Source: Acheta domesticus
Lineage: Eukaryota; Arthropoda; Insecta; Orthoptera; Gryllidae
Direction: 5' to 3'
Assembly (NCBI GenBank): GCA_031308135.1
Contig: JAHLJT010003656.1
Span: forward strand, 56,340,156 to 56,404,155
Length of the DNA: 64,000 nt
Part shown: piece by piece, positions 11,145 through 23,489 of the stretch
How the letters are laid out: every line of letters begins with the position of its first letter
How positions within the stretch are numbered: position 1 is the first letter of the stretch
Notes under the pieces: model-generated
What the model was told of the DNA's origin: nothing
Database searches by the model: none
Seen by the model: the letters and a program-made list of their open reading frames with translations, nothing else
Position numbers and translations under genes: made by a program

Positions 11145-11790
11145 TTTTTACTTTCCCGTATACGTACGTATACACGGAGTGCTATACGTAGTATAGGGAA
11201 AGTTATGTAATGCTGCGAGAAAAAATGACCAATTTTCGATGGAAAAAAAATTAATTGCCGGGCAGTGAAAACGAAAAAGTGGATAAAACCAGTTGATAAA
11301 TTAAGAAAAAAAATCCCCTAACACGTGGTGTAGCCAGAAACCCTGTTTTCTAGGTCCTTGATACCGAAAAAAAAAATTTAAAGGAAAACGTCCGTCTGTC
11401 CGTCCGTCTGTGAACACTGCTAGCGCCTAAACCATAATTCTTCCAAAATGGATATTCCCCGGTCGATCTGGTTCTAATCGAAGCTTTGAGATTTTAAAAA
11501 AGCTTCTTCAAAATTTGCGAGTACTTTATATGAAGCCCTCCGGGGATTTTCAAACTTTTCTCAAAAACGGCTCCATATTTTTTCTTTAAATTTTTTGTAT
11601 GAAAAGAGTAAAATACACTTATTAACATGGCGTAGGTCCGATTTTCACGGATAACTGAATTTTCGAAAATTGTGAAAGTTTGAATTTTTCGGCGTTTTTC
11701 TCCAACTACAAAATTGAAGATAGAGATTTTTTCTTCAAAAAAAATTTGTTCTGCATATTGAGTTTGATCGCAGTCGAAACGCACGATTTA
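11145..11790 (-). repeat. Interspersed repeat family, copy B (minus orientation)
   Basis: Read on the minus strand it shows the family landmarks seen in copy A: ATAAAGTACTCGCAAATTTT, an ACAGACGGACGGACAGACGG motif, TTTTTTTCGGTATCAAGGAC, GGTTTCTGGCTACACCACG, and GGGAAAGTAAAAATG at the 3' side. A 96-codon minus frame (11494-11784) falls within it and is probably not a gene. Confidence 0.65.
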
Positions 11791-12684
11791 AATGTTGGCG
11801 GTATCTGGAAGTATGTTCACATCATCGCCCAGTAGCTAACTCATATTGGAAATAATACACCGTTTGATATTAAACTCATGGTGTCGGTTCGTTAAGATAT
11901 TCAATATGCAAACATCGTTTGAGCAACATTCCCATGTACCGAAGTGAAGTCTAGCCTACTAAATTGTTTCTAATGGTAACAAATGGTATTTAGTACTCAA
12001 AGGTGAAAATATTAGTTTGATATTTTTTTGGCTCGGAATTGCTTTTCTTAAGGTACGTAAGACGCATAAAATAATCCAATACTTTTCAGTATACAAATAA
12101 TTTTTCTATTTTCGCACCCCAGGAAGCTAGCATCCTAACTCTCCAAAACCTCTGTTCCTCATAACAAATCAAGGAAAGTTAAATAATATTGCAAAGAGTA
12201 GGGTTGTATTTGCCCGATTCGGTATTTTCGCACTACTTTACTTGGCTTTATGAAGAGTAAAAGCTTCTTCTATTATTTTTGTGACTATCAAGGAAAGGAA
12301 AAGCTAACTCTGTAAGAAGATTGAATAATTTCTTCAAATGTTTTTAAAGAAATATGAATAGTTCCAAAAACATCGCTCTATAATGCTGAATAAACTTTTA
12401 TTGAAAATTTGTTGCCAACATCAATTGCATTGTTATTTTTTTGATATTGTGTAAGAACTTTAGAAGTTCGTTTCCTTCTTAATAGAAAGAATAGATAAAT
12501 GGATAGGAAGAGAATGGGGTTTAACATGCGAGAGTTTCTCGCACGGGTACGCTATTTCTGTCCTATTCCGGCACACGATTACAATACTTTCACTTCTTAT
12601 GAAGTTAGGCGAGAAAGAAAAAAACTTAACAACAGTGACACTTCTACAAAGTACCATCATCATTATCTGGAGAAGATGCTTATT
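11791..12684. other. Unannotated AT-rich stretch
   Basis: No supported gene or repeat. Small open frames near 12460-12804 overlap the SINE-like element to the right. Confidence 0.4.
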
Positions 12685-12845
12685 GGGGACGGGGCTGTAA
12701 TGGCTAACGCATAGGCATTCCGCCGCTGGGGCCCGACTGCGATCCCCGCCCAATACACGAGGAATTTGTGGTGGAGAAAGAGTGCTCTCTTCAGGTTTTT
12801 CCATGTTCTCCCGTTTATCCTGCCTCTTATTCCATCACCCCTTTC
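12685..12845 (+). mobile_element. tRNA-like SINE candidate
   Basis: A tRNA-like head contains a box-A-like TGGCTAACGCATAGGC and a box-B-like GACTGCGATCCCCGC at near-tRNA spacing. It is followed by a non-tRNA body (TTCCATGTTCTCCCGTTTATC) that recalls the bodies of the SINEs at 21946-22178 and 28177-28391. Box B is imperfect, no poly(A) tail or target duplication was found, and the boundaries are approximate. Confidence 0.45.
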
Positions 12846-13470
12846 GTCATCGTCATGATTACTATCATTCGAGGATCCGAATTATTTTCAAGGCACTCCT
12901 AAATGGAATAAATAAATAAGTAAATAAAAAATAGATAAGTACTTATTTCCGTGAGGTCGAGCAAGTAATGTGATATACCAAAAGACACCCGACATTTTTG
13001 TCCTGAAAATTACGAGGGGAAACAGACGTATTTGGACATTCAGAACCAAAGAGTAGACCTTGTCAAGGCGACGCGTCAACAAACGTAGGGATTCTTTGAT
13101 CTATATCAATTATATTAAACATGTTTCTTCAAGTCTTAATCGTAATGAGACGGAACAAAGGTGAAGGAGGTTTTTGGGAATTAGTGCTCGGGGGAGACGG
13201 AAGCTTTCAAGCTTGTCTTACGATAGCTAGCAAGCAAATTACATCGAACGACGACGGTACATGGAAATTTTAGTTGTTATCAGGATTTAAGGTATTGGGG
13301 AAAAGGACTTTAAGGCAACGTTTTGGAGGTTCATGCTTTTAAAGCAACGTTGTTTTATTCAAGTTCAAAAAGATTATTACTCAGAATCTTAACGGGGAAT
13401 TTGTGTTCTGGGGTGAGTTAATTTCAGGGATTTGATTTAAATAGAATTCGTATTACCGAAGGGTTTAGAT
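12846..13470. other. Unannotated stretch
   Basis: No gene or repeat recognised. The 8 bp at 13463-13470 are the left target duplication of the next element. Confidence 0.4.
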
Positions 13471-15635
13471 CAGACCTGCACAACGCCTGCTCCCGCGGGC
13501 ATTCTGCACTTGCGAGCCGATCGTGTGCCCGTGGCAGCGCCGAAAGTGCAAGTAGTGGGGAGTAGGAAGCTTTGCGGGGAGGGGAGAAGTCTGACGTAGC
13601 ACGACGCGGAGCGTAGATTGAATGCCTGGGCGTCTAATAATGACCTATGCTTCAAAATTAAAATGCCCATTTGTTTAAATGGATTATGTCTAGTATTTCA
13701 AGTTACCAGGGTCATAATTCACTGTTTACGTTCTGTGCATTACTGTATATCCACCTTTGTATCCACCACTGTATGTATTTTCATTTTCTATTTTTTTTTT
13801 TAAATAACATGCTCATTGTGACTGTTCGGGCCCACAGCAAAGCAGAAATAAATACGTTCACAAGCAAGGCAGAACAGTTGAATTGCGTAATCGGCAGAGC
13901 GCAGCCGTTGACCGCTGAGATCACATATCGCCTTCACATCCGTTGTTCCGCGTATTTTTCAACGGACGGGCGTGGCCGCTCGTACGTGATCGCCTGCCCA
14001 ACTCACCCCCACAGCGCGGTCCGTTGGAGGAGCAACGGACAAAAACTGCCAGATCATTGCAAATTCAGATCAAATGGCAAATGGTAATTGGCCATCGCCT
14101 TCCCCACCTCTGCACGCGTGTGAGCCCTTTCCTAACGTCTCTGCCCCAACCGAATTCGGCTTAACCGACTTCGTTAGTCCGCATAAAGACACCGTGCGAG
14201 ATAGACGCGTGTGTTAGGGCTCCGCGCAGTAGCGTGTAAAGAATCTATAATCGTGCAAATGAGCTGCATACGGCTCGCACATAAATTGTTTAATCGTGGC
14301 AGTGCACGCTTTAATTGTGTCTGTCGCTCTTGCGTGGATTTGCGCCCGCAATTTTGGTTGAACTATGTAACTCGCGGCTGCTTCTGGTCGGCGTAAGGTA
14401 GCCACGGCGGTCCAAGGTGTCACTACAATAACTACGCTTGGACAGGTGTATTAATGCACCAAGAGAAATTTTCACCTTAATTCTGTGCTTCTTGTGCATT
14501 TATTGTGTGAATACTGTGCATTCACTTATTAAATATTGTTTGTGCTGGAAATTTGCTCGTATATGCATCCTGCACTCCTGCACCAATCCCAAGAGCTATC
14601 AAAGGGTTTCGGGACTATTGTACTTCAACAATACAGTCCATTCATACAGTCCACTCATGAACATTAAGTGTATAGTAACCCCGAACAGTGACTCTTAAGC
14701 ATTATTTTAAAGCAATGACTTTGAAATATATGCTTTTATATAAGAAAAAAATATTATTTAATTCGATCTAACAAAAAATTGCAATTTAATAATTGATTGT
14801 TCACCAGGAATGTTATAATCTCCAAATCATAGAAAAATGAACAAAATAATGAGAGCAATTTCTCACATCAAGATTGACATAAAAATAGAATATGTGGCAA
14901 TTCCAAGAAGGGTAATGTTTAATAGCACATTTTTAACCATTTTCCCCCATTATGAAACTGAATAAAAGGGATCAATGAGCAAACTTCTGTGACGATAGGT
15001 TACGGACAATCATAAGATAATCATGGGTATTGGTTAAATAGAATGCAAAGGGCTTTATATTTTTACGATCTCGTACACGACTCTACTCTCTTGTCAGAAA
15101 TTAGTTCAGAAAATAATCTTGACTTTTTTTTAAGAACAATATGTTTTTGCTTTGAAAGAAACGTCTTATTCAATTAAACATAGTTAATAAAAAATAGTTT
15201 ATTGCTGTCACCATCAAACAAAAACAACTCAATATCAAAATTTTGTGTTAGCACAACATTAAATTTGTGATTACATGGTAGCAAAGCGAATTACATTATA
15301 AGCCCTACAAGCAATTATAATACTTGGTGTCGAAATCTAATATGTATAATTCGTTGTAGTTTCATATTTCGCCCTGTCATATACCGAGAACAAACATTTG
15401 CAATATAATACAAAAGACAATATTACTTGAACTATATATGACCGTCGTTTTCTTGCCGATTGCTCTTTATATTTACGCGCTATCTTTCGAATTGCGCATC
15501 CGGATTGGTGGTCCCCACTCCTAGATTGGGTCTCATCCCCACCCTTCATCGATTTTCTCATTTGCCCCCGATTTTCTCATTTGCCCGCACGCAGCTCCTG
15601 AGGTCAGTGAAAGTGCAAAATGCTGTGCAGGTCTG
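13471..15635. mobile_element. Non-autonomous hAT element, 2.2 kb, with 8-bp target duplication
   Basis: The left tip CAGACCTGCACA is perfectly inverted at the right end (15624-15635). The flanks are GTTTAGAT (13463-13470) and GTATAGAT (15636-15643), an 8-bp duplication with one change that fits the hAT preference for nTnnnnAn sites. A GCATT(T/C)TGCACTT motif follows each tip. The interior includes CpG-rich parts (13830-14440) and an imperfect 19-bp tandem duplication at 15550-15587. Its open frames (up to 138 codons) do not resemble a transposase. Confidence 0.8.
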
Positions 15636-15821
15636 GTATAGATAGAGTAGCTTCGTAGCTGGGTAAAAGAATATTAATAGCATCAGTGGATGATAATAGC
15701 AGTCGTGCATAGGGTTCCACACGGAACAGAAATTAGGGCCAGTCGCGCCGCGATGCAATATATCGAAGGGTTTAGGAAATTAATCCACTATTTAGAGATA
15801 CCACGGGCCTTCAAAATTTAG

Positions 15822-15907
15822 ACGGACCATCGGAGACATCACCTGGACCGCACAAGGAACCATCCGATATGATTTTCAGCCGAGAAGATATTCATTCAAG
15901 AAACATC
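15822..15907 (+). CDS. Candidate coding exon (P/S-rich peptide)
   Basis: A 74-codon frame opens after a TAG at 15773-15775. It contains DGPSETSPGPHKEPSD then MIFSREDIHSRNI, after which comes a good GTAAGTTT donor. The acceptor is taken as TTCAAAATTTAG; another TAG-type acceptor lies 26 bp upstream. Amino-acid composition up to the donor is unlike AT-rich noise, and past the donor it turns K/F/Y-rich, which supports the exon end. No gene or partner exon was identified. Confidence 0.28.
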
Positions 15908-16384
15908 GTAAGTTTACGAACTTTCTATATCAAAACAAAAAAAAGTACGGTACAGTCGATAATTGAAAATTTCTTTTATTATAAAGTCATGAGATCTCGC
16001 ATATTGTAAATTTAGCGATAATAAATGTTAACTGTTATTGTTTTCTAAAAGAGAAAAGGCTGAGAATTCATTACAGTTGCCATCAATTCGACAGTAAGTT
16101 TTATCTTCCCGAGACATTCCAGTGATCTTGATTCTGAACAGAATCACTCATACAATAGGTAAGGAAAGTTGTATGTCAGAACCCACGAATGTAAATGAAA
16201 GTGATCCAATAATATTCAAAAACAAAAAAAGAGTGAACAGTATAATTAGTTGAAATTAGAAATAAATATTAATTAATATTAAAAAAGTAAAGGAGTGTTG
16301 CAATATATCGAGCGTGTCGTTTAGACTGTTCGCATACAAATTTTAAATTTCGGGTTCAGACAGGAGGAGCCCCTAAAATGTAAC
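15908..16384. other. Unannotated AT-rich stretch
   Basis: No gene or repeat recognised. Confidence 0.4.
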
Positions 16385-16553
16385 CTCAAACGCCCCTCGA
16401 CCACTTCGCTGCTCAGGCGGCGCGCGCGGAGGCTAGAAGGCGGCGCGCTGAGGATCTGCAGGCAGGCCCCAAGATCCTCCGGAGAGAGGCTGTGCTTGGT
16501 GGGGATTCACGAGGCTGGTGGGATGCACCGTTGGTTGCGACAGCGCTAAGCAA
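16385..16553. other. GC-rich left flank of the GA satellite
   Basis: CpG-rich unique sequence with GGCGGCGCGCGCGG, directly next to the satellite array. The long minus-strand frames of the array read into it, so it could be mistaken for a protein terminus. Confidence 0.5.
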
Positions 16554-18486
16554 GAGAGACAGAGAGAGCGACAGAAAAAGGCAGAGAGATAGAAAAAGTG
16601 ACAGAGAGAAATAGTGGCAGTGAGAGAGCAAACGTTGCGGAGAGAGTGGGGGAAAATGACAGAGAGAGGCACAGGGCGGCAGAGACGTGTGAGAAAGAGT
16701 GCGAGAGAGAGAGAGGCAGGCAGAGAGAGAGAGGCAGGCAGAGAGAGAGAGAGGCAGGCAGAGAGAGAGAAGCACAGAGAGAGAGAGAGAAGCACAGAGA
16801 GAGAGAGAGAAGCACAGAGAGAGAGAGAAGCACAGAGAGAGAGAAGCACAGAGAGAGAGAGAAGCACAGAGAGAGAGAGAGAAGCACAGAGAGAGAGAGA
16901 AGCACAGAGAGAGAGAGAAGCACAGAGAGAGAGAGAAGCACAGAGAGAGAGAGAGAAGCACAGAGAGAGAGAGAAGCACAGAGAGAGAGAGAGAAGCACA
17001 GAGAGAGAGAGAGAGAGAAGCACAGAGAGAGAGAGAAGCACAGAGAGAGAGAGAGAAGCACAGAGAGAGAGAGAAGCACAGAGAGAGAGAGAGAAGCACA
17101 GAGAGAGAGAGAAGCACAGAGAGAGAGAGAGAAGCACAGAGAGAGAGAGAGAAGCACAGAGAGAGAGAGAGAAGCACAGAGAGAGAGAGAGAGAAGCACA
17201 GAGAGAGAGAAGCACAGAGAGAGAAGCACAGAGAGAGAGAAGCACAGAGAGAGAGAAGCACAGAGAGAGAGAAGCACAGAGAGAGAGAAGCACAGAGAGA
17301 GAGAAGCACAGAGAGAGAGAAGCACAGAGAGAGAGAAGCACAGTGAGAGAGAGGCACAGAGAGAGAGAGGCACAGAGAGAGAGAGGCACAGAGAGAGAGA
17401 GGCACAGAGAGAGAGAGGCACAGAGAGAGAGAGGCACAGAGAGAGAGAGGCACAGAGAGAGAGAGGCACAGAGAGAGAGGCACAGAGAGAGAGAGGCACA
17501 GAGAGAGAGAGGCACAGAGAGAGAGAGGCACAGAGAGAGAGAGGCACAGAGAGAGAGAGGCACAGAGAGAGAGAGGCACAGAGAGAGAGAGGCACAGAGA
17601 GAGAGAGGCACAGAGAGAGAGAGGCACAGAGAGAGAGAGGCACAGAGAGAGAGAGGCACAGAGAGAGAGAGGCACAGAGAGAGAGAGGCACAGAGAGAGA
17701 GGCACAGAGAGAGAGGCACAGAGAGAGAGAGGCACAGAGAGAGAGAGGTACAGAGAGAGAGGGGCACAGAGGGAGAGGGGCACAGAGAGAGAGAGGCACA
17801 GAGAGAGAGAGGCACAGAGAGAGAGGGGCACAGAGAGAGAGGGGCACAGAGAGAAAGAGGCACAGAGAGAAAGAGGCACAGAGAGAAAGAGGCACAGAGA
17901 GAAAGAGGCACAGAGAGAAAGAGGCACAGAGAGAAAGAGGCACAGAGAGAAAGAGGCACAGAGAGAAAGAGGCACAGAGTGAAAGAGGCACAGAGTGAAA
18001 GAGGCACAGAGAGAAAGAGGCACAGAGAGAAAGAGGCACAGAGAGAAAGAGGCACAGAGAGAAAGAGGCAGAGAGAAAGAGGCAGAGAGAAAGAGGCAGA
18101 GAGAAAGAGGCAGAGAGGAAGAGGCAGAGAGAAAGAGGCAGAGAGAAAGAGGCAGAGAGAAAGAGGCAGAGAGAAAGAGGCAGAGAGAAAGAGGCAGAGA
18201 GAAAGAGGCAGAGAGAAAGAGGCAGAGCGAAAGAGGCAGAGCGAAAAGAGGCAGAGAAAAAGAGGCAGAGCGAAAGAGGCAGAGAGAAAGAGGCAGAGAG
18301 AAAGAGGCAGAGAAAAAGAGGCAGAGAGAAAGAGACAGAGAGAAAGAGACAGAAAGAAAGAGACAGAGAGAAAGAGGCATAGAGGCAGAGGCAGAGAGGC
18401 AGAGATGCAGAGGGAGAGAGGCAAGGAGGCAGAGAGAGGCTGATAGGCAGAAGCAGAGAGTGAGAGAGAGAGGGGGGCAGAGAGAG
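16554..18486. repeat. GA-rich satellite, 1.9 kb, four ordered unit types
   Basis: All units are purine-rich, in blocks. About 16697-16760 holds GGCAGGCAGAGAGAGAGA-like units. From 16761-17343 the units contain AAGCAC with a variable (GA)n. From 17344-17850 they are a regular 16-bp GGCACAGAGAGAGAGA. From 17850-18062 they are a 16-bp GGCACAGAGAGAAAGA. From 18063-18370 they are a 14-bp GGCAGAGAGAAAGA. Edges are less regular. The lack of stops creates very long frames on both strands (up to 769 codons) made of E/R/Q/K or S/L/C repeats. These are not genes. Confidence 0.95.
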
Positions 18487-18790
18487 ACGGTGAGGACGCG
18501 GTGCGGTAAAGGGGTAACGGCGGCCCAAGGACGGTAAAGAGCTCCCTGTAACGAAGGGATCAACCCCGAAGGCGCTTTTGCCGTCGCGACGGCGCGTCGG
18601 GGGTGGCTGTAAAGGCAGTAGGGGGATGCGGTGGGGACAGTGTGGTGGTAGGGGTAGGGGTGGAGAACGTCAGGTGGGAAAGGCGCGAGGCCGCTGCCTA
18701 ATTTCGTATATCGCTTGCGCAATCTCCGAGCGCCACTAGACTCGACCCGGCCCCTTCACGGTTACCCTGCGACGAGCGAAAGGCTTCTGG
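18487..18790. other. GC/CpG-rich right flank of the satellite
   Basis: CpG-rich unique DNA of about 300 bp, with a GGTAGGGGTAGGGG motif. No coding evidence. With the left flank it suggests that the satellite expanded inside a CpG-rich locus. Confidence 0.5.
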
Positions 18791-20544
18791 AGAAAACGAC
18801 AATCACTAGTGAATTTAGCATTTTAAAACTTTTTAAATCGCATTTTCGAAACAAGGCTATAGCATTTTAGAGCATTATAAAAATTAAGATATAGCATTTT
18901 GTAGCATTTGTTCAGAAAATTATTATTAAGGAAGATTTCTTTGAGGTAAAACATTATTATGATGCTTTTTACGTTTTTCCATTAAAATCAGGAATTAAGG
19001 GAAACTGCTTGAATATTTGGCCATTTGTGAACTTCAAGTTTACAATAAGAAGTGACGCTTAACGTAGTAGGAAGTATCGCGTGCGCCGTAGGCTTAGGGC
19101 CTCCCTCTTCTTCCCGTGACCTCCGTACAGCGAACTGAGGAAGCTGAGCCCTCTTGAGATCACCCTGAGCGCTCAGGCTTTCAGGATCAGTTTTTAAACC
19201 GATTATTTTTACTTTCTTTTGTTAGTTAAATCTTAACTAACAAAAGACTTGGATTATTAAACACAGCTACTTTCAAATTAAATGTATTACAATTACTAAT
19301 TACATACAATTACTATTTTTTTCAGTGTTTGGTAACACAGTGTTTGGTTTCAGTATTTCGCTTCTTTACCAATTACTATTATCTACTATGTCTAACAATC
19401 GTTTACGATACACTCAATTGAAAGTGAGATAGTCATGTTGTGATACCATCTAGCAATATTTCATTATCTACCGTTAACGTGCATGAGTAAGGTAATTTTT
19501 TTGAATAACTAAATACAGAACTTCAACGTATTCATTTCATTAAAACATGGACAATGTGCAATCATCTAATTGCAAATTACGTGTGCATTTTAAGTTTGTT
19601 CTTGCAAATAAATGTTAATTATTTGGTTTCAAAATAGACATCATGGCTCCCCTTTATCATTCTCCTGAGTTCATCTGAGGTCGCACTCTCGATGTTTACC
19701 ACTTCAAAAAATACAGCTTTTCAGAAAAAAAAGCATTTAAAGAATTGTGGCCCTCATTGGCTCTCTCACACTTTGGGTGGGAAATGGTTTATACTCAGCA
19801 GAGCAGTTGCTTGTACGAATTAAAATTTGGCCATTCCCGTCGCCATGGCCTAATTAACTGGTTTTTATACGCGGAAAGAATTACTTTTAACGGTATGTAT
19901 CTTCCATTGAATTCAATTACGTCATAATTAAAAATCATTGATTTTTGTTATATAGGGCGATGGAGATAAAATACTGTTTCCGGAAAAGGTAGAATATTAT
20001 TTTCGATGACAGTTATTCTATGTGACAACTTTTTTTCTTATTTACATCCGTTTATCGAAATGGCAAAAATGGCTATTCTAATATTTCTTTGTAAAACAGA
20101 CATTTTATTTCTTTGATGATTCTTTAATGAACAATTCTAATACAATTTTATGCATTTTATTCAGCTTGAATGTGTGTGAACGTGCGAGTGCGTGTGTGAA
20201 TACATTTGCTTACTAAGAATGTATAAATTGTTCTCTCCTCGGGGAAATATCGAACGAAGATCGGAAAACAATGTCACTGTTCATTTGCATTGGATCAATA
20301 CTCGTGAAAGGAACAGGTCAGAGTGTGCTCTTGCGAGAACAAACGTAGGAACATTTTCACTACTGTAACTTTACTATGCTATTGTGCAAGCTAATGTTTG
20401 TGGTTAAAGTAGTAATAAACATATCAACATATGCTGATGTCCTTTCTCGTATTAGACTATGCAATTTCACGCTTTCACAGAATCTTTTTCTTTGTTCTAT
20501 GTTCTTTATCTCAGCTATTCGAATTATTAAATAATTTAATAGAG
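18791..20544. other. Unannotated AT-rich stretch with a 15-bp perfect hairpin
   Basis: TCTTTTGTTAGTTAA at 19215-19229 pairs perfectly with 19233-19247 across a 3-nt loop. TAGCATTTT recurs several times at 18818-18910. No gene was supported. Confidence 0.45.
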
Positions 20545-20720
20545 GCATGGATGGTTAGCGTGTGTATAATTTATATCCATTGTCGGATCGGTCCTGGGTT
20601 TGAATCCAAACAACACCATTAATACTTGCATTTCGTAATTTGTATGGATTGTCGTCATATCGGAAAATACTGTAGACGTTCAAGTGCCCACGGGACTATA
20701 TCTTTCGAAATGAAATGACA
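20545..20720 (+). mobile_element. tRNA-like SINE candidate
   Basis: A box-A-like TGGATGGTTAGCGTGTG is followed by a good box B, GGGTTTGAATCC, 40-50 bp downstream, then non-tRNA sequence. This is the arrangement of a tRNA-derived SINE head. No tail or target duplication was identified, so the end is approximate. Confidence 0.45.
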
Positions 20721-21945
20721 GTGGCGTGTGCTGGAAGACTATGAAAATACAGAAAATGGAATTCGTACCTCTACTGATTTAACTGTTTTCTCCTTCAAAT
20801 TTCATCACATTCCGCGAATATTCTCTCAAAACGAGTCCCTAATTACGATCTTATATAGGAGAATCAGTGAAATACTTAATTACATAAATATGATCTTAAT
20901 AAGCATTAGATCATCGGATGATTAGAAGAAATAAAATGTATTTAAAGTCACTGAATAAATAAATATACATACGAAAACAAAGAGCAATTACCTGAGAAGA
21001 TACGAACAACATTATCTAAGCAATTTCCTTCGCGAAAAGGCATTTGTCACTCTTACAAGTCATTCCCACAATTCTCCACCTTTGGTGTGATCCACTCAAT
21101 GAAATGACTGTCGTGAATAACGAGCAGGGGCCAGCGGCCGGCCGTGGCGTCGGGCAAAGGCCCTCACGGAGCGCTTCTGCCGGCCCTGCGCCTGCACCAT
21201 AATGCATGGCCGGCATTTGTCGCCGTCCGAGGACTCCGCTCCGTGGACGCTGCCACCGCGCCGGACGCTCCCTTAGCACAGCGGCCACACCGCCACCCGC
21301 GCACAGTGGGGCAGCTGCCTGCCCCTCGGTCCTCCGAAAAAACAGCAGTAAATTAACACACCTATTCTCTTCCTAGAGAACGCGAACTGGCGTCTTTAGC
21401 CTATTAACCTCAAGGGGGCCCAGTTCACGCTTAATTTAAAATAAAGTTGACTTAACATAAAAAAGCCTTGGCGCCACTTATAATATCCATCACAATTTAT
21501 ACCAAACTTTCGTTATTACAGAACAGTTAAGTAGGGAAATTACTTAAAATTATTTTTTTCAAGGAAGCGAATTCACAGAATTTTATGTCAAAAATAAACT
21601 TTCAAGAGTTATCGACGAAATATATACCTTAGAGGTCAAGAGGCGTCCTTTTTCAGTGATTTTCAGGTTCTCATATTCTTTCTCTATTCCATTCTATCCT
21701 CTATCTTGTGAGCAGCGGTTTTCTCCGATCACCTCCAGATGGAAGCCGAGGCCAAACTTTGAACAATAGGTCTCGAAATGCGCGCAATCCCTCCCTCATC
21801 ATGTCTCTCCCTCCATCCTTGAGTTGTTCCCCATTCTGGTAAACAAGAAATTCTTGCTTCAAGTTCAGGCTCGAATTGGTCAGTAGTGACAAAATCAGAA
21901 GAAGAAGAAGTAAGAGAATGAGATGAATGAATATGTGTCACCTGA
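20721..21945. other. Unannotated stretch including a CpG-rich block
   Basis: 21120-21330 is a 210-bp CpG-rich island open on both strands. No protein was recognised in it. The remainder is AT-rich with no supported feature. Confidence 0.45.
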
Positions 21946-22178
21946 CTTTTTTTGTTTTGTTTAAGGTCGCATCAACCGCTAGATCATTAGCGACCGCTAT
22001 TGGATTTAAACGTTATAAGGATGGAACGGATGAATGAGGATGAAACGATATGGTGATGATATGGGTGAAAGGACGAACACATACAACCATGCTCACGGCG
22101 GGACTAGAACCAGCGACCTCACGGTCCGAGATCACAACGGCACTACTGTTTTAGCGATCTCGGCCACGGGGCCGACAC
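21946..22178 (-). mobile_element. tRNA-derived SINE, copy 1 (minus)
   Basis: On the minus strand it starts GTGTCGGCCCCGTGGCCGAG, like the 5' part of a long-variable-arm (Leu/Ser-type) tRNA. It has a box-B-like GCTGGTTCTAGTCCCGCC, then GGTTGTATGTGTTCGTCC, a body, and a 3' domain GGTCGCTAATGATCTAGCGG ending in an A-rich AAACAAAACAAAAAAA tail. It aligns over its whole length with the copy at 28177-28391. No clear target duplication was found. Confidence 0.8.
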
Positions 22179-23489
22179 CCGATTTCTTACATTTATTGGT
22201 ATTGAGAGTTCTTTCGGAAGCATTTCGATCATTTTCAGTGGGTGCAATCTGCGCCAGTAAATTCATAAATAATGCAATTGGTATTTATTTATACAAGATC
22301 TCAGTGAACACTAACATCAGAACAAACAATGATGTACGTGGATCCTCATTACATACGGCAGTTTCTTAAATAATATTCACGGTGCTAGAATAGCCTCAGA
22401 CAAAACTATCAATGAGACAGTATCATTGCTGCAAACGGATTGCTGTCATTTTTTATGTAATCTCAATGACAGAAACCAAAATTTATAAAAATGGAATCAA
22501 GAGAAGAAATGTATAAAAACGGCATCTTCGTATCTGGAAAGGTCTCCCTATTAGTGTCGGCGCAGACGAAGTCACAGATATTCCAGGCAGATCTAACAAG
22601 CGAGAAATCACAATCACATTACTTCTACAGCGAATTAGACGCATTTCCCTCATGGCAATGTAATAAAAGCTGCAAAAGTGAAATTCTAACGCAAAAAGAT
22701 CAAAGACTGTAATTTAACCCAATAATTTAATTTTTTTATACGCCTTCGCTAACAAAGAGACAACTCTCTGCTCTAACAATCAGATCTAGTGTCATTTCAT
22801 TATGCAAAGATATGGAAGCAATGAGAAACGAATGTCGCTAACAAAGTTAAAAGATATTATTTGATAAGTGCAGTATAACATAATTGTATTTTAACATTTT
22901 TTAATATTCTTCGTGTTCTCGAAACATTTCGAGAGTGTTTTCTTGAATTTATCCTTGAAAATGTTAAATAAAGCTGTTTTATCGTATAAAACCATTACTT
23001 TCTCCAAAAAAATGTAAATGCATGATCTGGGAAATTTTGAAACAGAATCAACCGTATATTTTAATATTTCGATGACTAATTCGAACACAAAGAGGAGCAC
23101 GAAAAATTTGATTATCATAAACACGAAAATCGAATTAACCAACAAACTTGTTAAACCGATATAACGTTCCCTTAAATATTACTATTGGCACAAAATGATT
23201 ATACGTCTTCCCTGTACAATTAAAATATCCTGTTCTCCACATGCTTGCATGTATCATTTTTCAACACCACTTGGCCCACGACGAATTTCCCAGTCTTCAC
23301 AAAAAATTTCCTAATTTCCTTTTTTTTCGAACAGAAATTTAATAATGGCAAACATTAATTCAATAGCGTATAACTCAGTTATTTCAAATTATAAAAATAT
23401 ACATGCTGAACATGGTTAAATAACAATTACTAGAGGTGCAACGTTCCCTTCCGAATAGTTCATAGTATAAAAGGCAAATATCCACTACC
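22179..23489. other. Unannotated AT-rich stretch
   Basis: No gene, SINE or inverted-repeat element recognised. Open frames up to 111 codons begin inside the SINE and are not credible. Confidence 0.4.

Noticed and set aside
13471..15635. The 138-codon frame at 13671-14087 as a transposase
   Set aside because: Its peptide is I/F/Y/C-rich at the start and has no hAT motif such as a dimerisation region or zinc finger.
16413..18722. Open frames of up to 769 codons on the minus strand and 609 on the plus strand
   Set aside because: They are translations of GA-rich tandem repeats without stop codons, giving only S/L/C/F or E/R/Q/K repeats in several overlapping frames.
21290..21320. CAGTGGGGCAG word like the tip of the 52.9-kb transposon
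   Set aside because: It lies in a CpG-rich block with no second end, and similarity stops after 11 bases.
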